From Aquimonas sp046318115 (GTDB taxonomy: Bacteria; Pseudomonadota; Gammaproteobacteria; Xanthomonadales; Xanthomonadaceae): a stretch of DNA of 64,000 nt. The notes beneath the pieces were generated by a model. It made no database searches and was not told the origin of the DNA. It saw only the letters and a program-made list of their open reading frames with translations. Shown piece by piece: positions 61,195 to 64,000 of this stretch; the first letter of the stretch is position 1, and each line of letters opens with the position of its first letter. The stretch lies in the NCBI GenBank assembly GCA_046318115.1, contig JBKCVA010000123.1, positions 1 through 64,000 of the forward strand, in the 5' to 3' direction. The position numbers were made by a program, and so were the translations under genes.

Positions 61195-62664
61195 ATGAGC
61201 GCGCCCGCTTTTCGTCGCACCAAGATCCTCGCCACCCTCGGCCCGGCCACCGACGCAGCGGGGGTGCTGGAGGCCGTCCTGCTGGCGGGGGTGAACGTGG
61301 TGCGGCTGAACTTCTCGCACGGCACCGCCGAGCATCACGCCGCCCGCGCCGATGCCGTGCGCGCCGCGGCGGCCAAGCTGGGCCGCGAGATCGGCATCCT
61401 CGCCGACCTGGGCGGCCCCAAGATCCGGGTCGAGCGCTTCGCCGCCGGCAAGGTGCAGTTGAAGTCCGGCGAGCCCTTCGTGCTCGACTGCCGGGCGGAC
61501 GCTGCCCCGGGCGATGCGGGGCGCGTTGGCGTCAGCTACCTGGGACTCGTCAATGACGTGCAGGCCGGCGACACCCTGCTGCTGGACGACGGCCTGATTG
61601 CACTGAAGGTGGAGACGGTCGAAGGCTGCGAGATCCGCACGCGGGTCCTCACCGACGGCCCGCTGTCCGACCGCAAGGGTCTGAATCGCCTCGGCGGCGG
61701 CCTCTCGCTGGGCGCGCTGACCGAGAAGGATCGCGCCGACATCAAGCACGCCGCGGCGCTGGGCGTGGACTTCATCGCGGTCAGCTTCTGCCGCACCGCC
61801 GCCGACATCGAAGAAGCGCGGGCTCTGGCGCGCGAGGCCGGCAGCAGCGCGCAGATGGTGGCCAAGATCGAGCGCGCCGAGGCCATCGAGAACCTGCGCG
61901 AAATCGTCGATGCCAGCGACGTGGTGATGGTGGCGCGCGGCGACCTCGGCGTGGAGATCGGCGACGCCGAGCTGCCCGGCCTGCAGAAAAAGATCATCCG
62001 CGAGTCGCTGGATCGCGGCCGGGTGGTGATCACCGCCACGCAGATGCTGCAGTCGATGGTCGACAACCCCATTCCGACCCGCGCCGAAGTGCTGGACGTG
62101 GCGAACTCGGTCATCGACGGCACCGATGCGGTGATGCTCTCGGCCGAGACCGCCAGCGGCGCGCATCCGGAGAAAGCCGTGCAGGCGATGGAGCGCATCT
62201 GCCTGGGTGCCGAGCGCCAGTTCCAGATGGACACCGACTTCGAGGCCGCGCCGCGCAACCTGGTGCATGTCGACCAGGCGATCGCGATGAGCGCGATGTT
62301 CCTGGCCGAGCACATCCAGCTGCGCGCGATCATCGCGCTGACCGAGTCCGGCGGCACCGCCCGGCATCTCTCTCGCTTCCGCAGCTCGGTGCCAATCTAC
62401 GCGCTGTCGCGTCACGCTGGCGCACGTCGGCGCATGGGCCTGATGCGCGACGTCTATCCGATCGATTTCGACAGCGCTGGCCTGTCGCCGCGCAAGGCTG
62501 CGCGGTCCGCGGTCGCGCATCTGCATGGCCTGGGTCTGCTCGCCACCGGCGATCGCGTGGTGATCACCAGCGGCGACCACATGGAGCAGCTCGGCGCCAC
62601 CAACACCCTGCGCCTGCTGCGCGTGGGCGAAGGCGGCGAGGCCGAAGGCCTGGGCGAACTGTAG
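61195..62664 (+). CDS. pyk: Pyruvate kinase
   Basis: Glycolytic enzyme converting phosphoenolpyruvate and ADP to pyruvate and ATP, 489 aa. TKILATLGPATD at the N-terminus, VRLNFSHG, LADLGGPKIRVE, the active-site lysine/metal region VAKIERAEAIENL and MVARGDLGVEI, and ITATQMLQSMVDNPIPTRAE are all standard. The start at 61195 gives MSAPAFRRTKILATLGP; the open frame upstream is not conserved. The C-terminal domain lacks phosphohistidine extensions. It is divergent from the dienelactone hydrolase operon. Confidence 0.97.
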   Translation: MSAPAFRRTKILATLGPATDAAGVLEAVLLAGVNVVRLNFSHGTAEHHAARADAVRAAAAKLGREIGILADLGGPKIRVERFAAGKVQLKSGEPFVLDCRADAAPGDAGRVGVSYLGLVNDVQAGDTLLLDDGLIALKVETVEGCEIRTRVLTDGPLSDRKGLNRLGGGLSLGALTEKDRADIKHAAALGVDFIAVSFCRTAADIEEARALAREAGSSAQMVAKIERAEAIENLREIVDASDVVMVARGDLGVEIGDAELPGLQKKIIRESLDRGRVVITATQMLQSMVDNPIPTRAEVLDVANSVIDGTDAVMLSAETASGAHPEKAVQAMERICLGAERQFQMDTDFEAAPRNLVHVDQAIAMSAMFLAEHIQLRAIIALTESGGTARHLSRFRSSVPIYALSRHAGARRRMGLMRDVYPIDFDSAGLSPRKAARSAVAHLHGLGLLATGDRVVITSGDHMEQLGATNTLRLLRVGEGGEAEGLGEL

Positions 62665-62733
62665 TCGGCTGTTCGGGCTCGGTTGGCGGCCGCCGTGCTA
62701 GCTTCGGCGGCCCTTTCCCGCGGTTCGCACACC

Positions 62734-63954
62734 ATGCTCCGTCGACTCCTGATCGCTCTCAGTCTGTTGTCCGTCGCCCTGCCTGCGCTGGCCGAAGACC
62801 GCTACTTCGAGATCGAGTACCGAGTGGCCTTTCTGCCCGACGAGGGCGTGGCCGCCGTGACCCTGGACTACACGCCCGGTGAAGGCCGCATCCGGGGGCT
62901 CGATTTCGCTATGCCGGACGAGCGCTACAGCGGCTTCGGCGGCGACGGCGCGATCGAGCGCAAGGACGATCGTCTGATCTGGACACCACCCGCCAAGGGC
63001 GGCGCGCTGCGCTGGCGCTACAAGGTCAACAAGCAGCGCCGCGACGACGGCTACGACGCGCGCATGACCGACGACTGGGCGCTGCTGCGCGGCGACCATC
63101 TGGTGCCGCCGGCGCGTGCGCGGCTGACCCGCGATTCGCGCGCGCGCGCCACCATCCGCTTCGAGCTGCCGCCCGGTTGGGTCGGTGTGGACACGCCATT
63201 CAAGCGCCGCGGCGAGACGCCGGTGTTCGACATCCTCGACGACGACCGCCGCTTCCAGCGCCCGGTGGGCTGGATGATCGCCGGCGACATCGGCATCCGC
63301 CGCGACTTCATCGGCGACATGGAGGCCGCAGTGGCCGCGCCGAAGGGCGACCCGATGCGCCGCAACGAGTATCTGGCCTTCCTCAACCTGGTGGCCGGCG
63401 AGATGGAAGACGCCTTCGGCGCGCTGCCTGACAAGGTGCTGATTGTTGGCGCCGGCGATCCGATGTGGCGCGGCGGGTTGTCCGGGCCCCGCTCGCTGTA
63501 CCTGCATTCCGACCGTCCGCTGATCAGCGAGAACGGCACCAGCACCCTGGTGCACGAGATGGTGCACGTGATCTCGCGAGTCCGCGGCGCCGCCGGCGAC
63601 GACTGGATCGCCGAGGGCTTCGCCGAGTTCTATTCGATCGAGATGATGCGTCGCGTGGGCCTGCTGAACGAGGCCCGCGCGCAGAAAGCCTTTGATTGGA
63701 TGCGCAGCCACGGTCGCCGCGTCGAGACGCTGAAGTCCAATCGCAGCCGCGGCCCGCGTACGGCGCGCGCAGTCGCCCTGTTCGTCGACCTCGATCGCGA
63801 AGTGCAGCGCCTCACCGACGATCGTCGCGACATCGACGATGTCTCACGCCTTCTGGTCGGGCGCGGACGCATCAGTCTGGAAGAGCTGCGCGAGGCTTTC
63901 GAGCAGGTCACCGGCGAGCCTTCGGACGTGCTGGACTCGCCGCTGCTTCGCTAG
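62734..63954 (+). CDS. Exported HExxH protein of unknown function
   Basis: Exported protein of 406 aa with signal peptide MLRRLLIALSLLSVALPALA. A beta-rich N-terminal region (VAAVTLDYTPGEGRIRGLD) is followed by an HExxH metal-site region, TLVHEMVHVISRV, with EGFAEFYSIEMMRR as the downstream helix. This is typical of M61-type or gluzincin-like metallopeptidase folds, but I do not recognise the exact family. The C-terminal half is charged and helical. It lies 70 bases after pyk in the same direction. Confidence 0.6.
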   Translation: MLRRLLIALSLLSVALPALAEDRYFEIEYRVAFLPDEGVAAVTLDYTPGEGRIRGLDFAMPDERYSGFGGDGAIERKDDRLIWTPPAKGGALRWRYKVNKQRRDDGYDARMTDDWALLRGDHLVPPARARLTRDSRARATIRFELPPGWVGVDTPFKRRGETPVFDILDDDRRFQRPVGWMIAGDIGIRRDFIGDMEAAVAAPKGDPMRRNEYLAFLNLVAGEMEDAFGALPDKVLIVGAGDPMWRGGLSGPRSLYLHSDRPLISENGTSTLVHEMVHVISRVRGAAGDDWIAEGFAEFYSIEMMRRVGLLNEARAQKAFDWMRSHGRRVETLKSNRSRGPRTARAVALFVDLDREVQRLTDDRRDIDDVSRLLVGRGRISLEELREAFEQVTGEPSDVLDSPLLR

Positions 63955-64000
63955 TCGCAGGGCAGAACAGACCGGGGCTGCGGGGCCTTCTCAGTAAGGC

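Overview
The window is high-GC bacterial DNA, most consistent with a gammaproteobacterium of the Xanthomonadaceae/Lysobacter group. The evidence is the rpsU/tsaD divergent pair, holD-rimI, many DUF4124/HDOD/PAS-GGDEF signalling proteins, an RsbQ-like hydrolase, and intergenic low-complexity repeats (CCCCTCTCCC hairpins, AATCCCC runs, GGGTGGGTC..GACCCACC units) common in that group. The species cannot be named from sequence alone. No rRNA, tRNA or CRISPR array was seen.

Layout. 0.1-3.9 kb: a DUF885 metallopeptidase and an ABC ATPase/membrane-protein pair. 4.3-6.1 kb: a scar in which a truncated efflux adaptor, an IS481-type transposase remnant and the tail of a CBM2 exoenzyme are fused end to end. 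6.3-12.4 kb: M3 peptidase, three 113-bp tandem repeats, a DUF4139 protein, a Tet-type MFS pump and a GatB/YqeY protein. 12.6-14.9 kb: rpsU, tsaD, folB, folK. 15.0-20.2 kb: an HDOD protein, a very large hybrid sensor kinase and a response regulator in one operon. 20.6-28.0 kb: a long minus-strand chain of mostly 4-nt-overlapping genes: pssA, a GAF/SpoIIE phosphatase/HATPase protein, a STAS protein, mlaE, mlaF, mlaD, a PqiC-type lipoprotein, holD and rimI. 28.2-34.4 kb: a DUF4124 protein, an ECF sigma/cupin anti-sigma pair followed by three exported proteins (COG4315, DUF3034, truncated globin), and proS. 34.5-38.9 kb: an accessory island with a DUF3696 ATPase, a PIN nuclease, an RNA ligase and two SUKH-type proteins. 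39.1-47.4 kb: an RTX-like repeat protein flanked by a hydrolase remnant and its intact paralogue, a serine beta-lactamase-family gene broken by an amber codon, and an RsbQ-like hydrolase. 47.4-57.9 kb: a PAS-GGDEF-EAL protein, a second response regulator/hybrid kinase locus and a chemoreceptor. 58.2-63.95 kb: pxpC, pxpB, HIT, dienelactone hydrolase, pyk and an HExxH protein.

How genes work together. Two assemblies stand out. (1) The ATPase/PIN/RNA-ligase operon (34.5-37.1 kb) joins an RNA-cutting and an RNA-sealing enzyme under a DUF3696 ATPase, next to immunity-like genes; it reads as an undescribed RNA damage-and-repair or defence module. (2) The pssA-phosphatase/kinase-STAS-Mla chain suggests that inner-membrane phospholipid synthesis and Mla lipid transport are controlled by a partner-switching phosphorylation circuit. 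Both are inferences from gene content and order. The rest is mainly signalling (two hybrid kinases, two response regulators, HDOD, GGDEF/EAL, chemoreceptor, RsbQ) and housekeeping genes.
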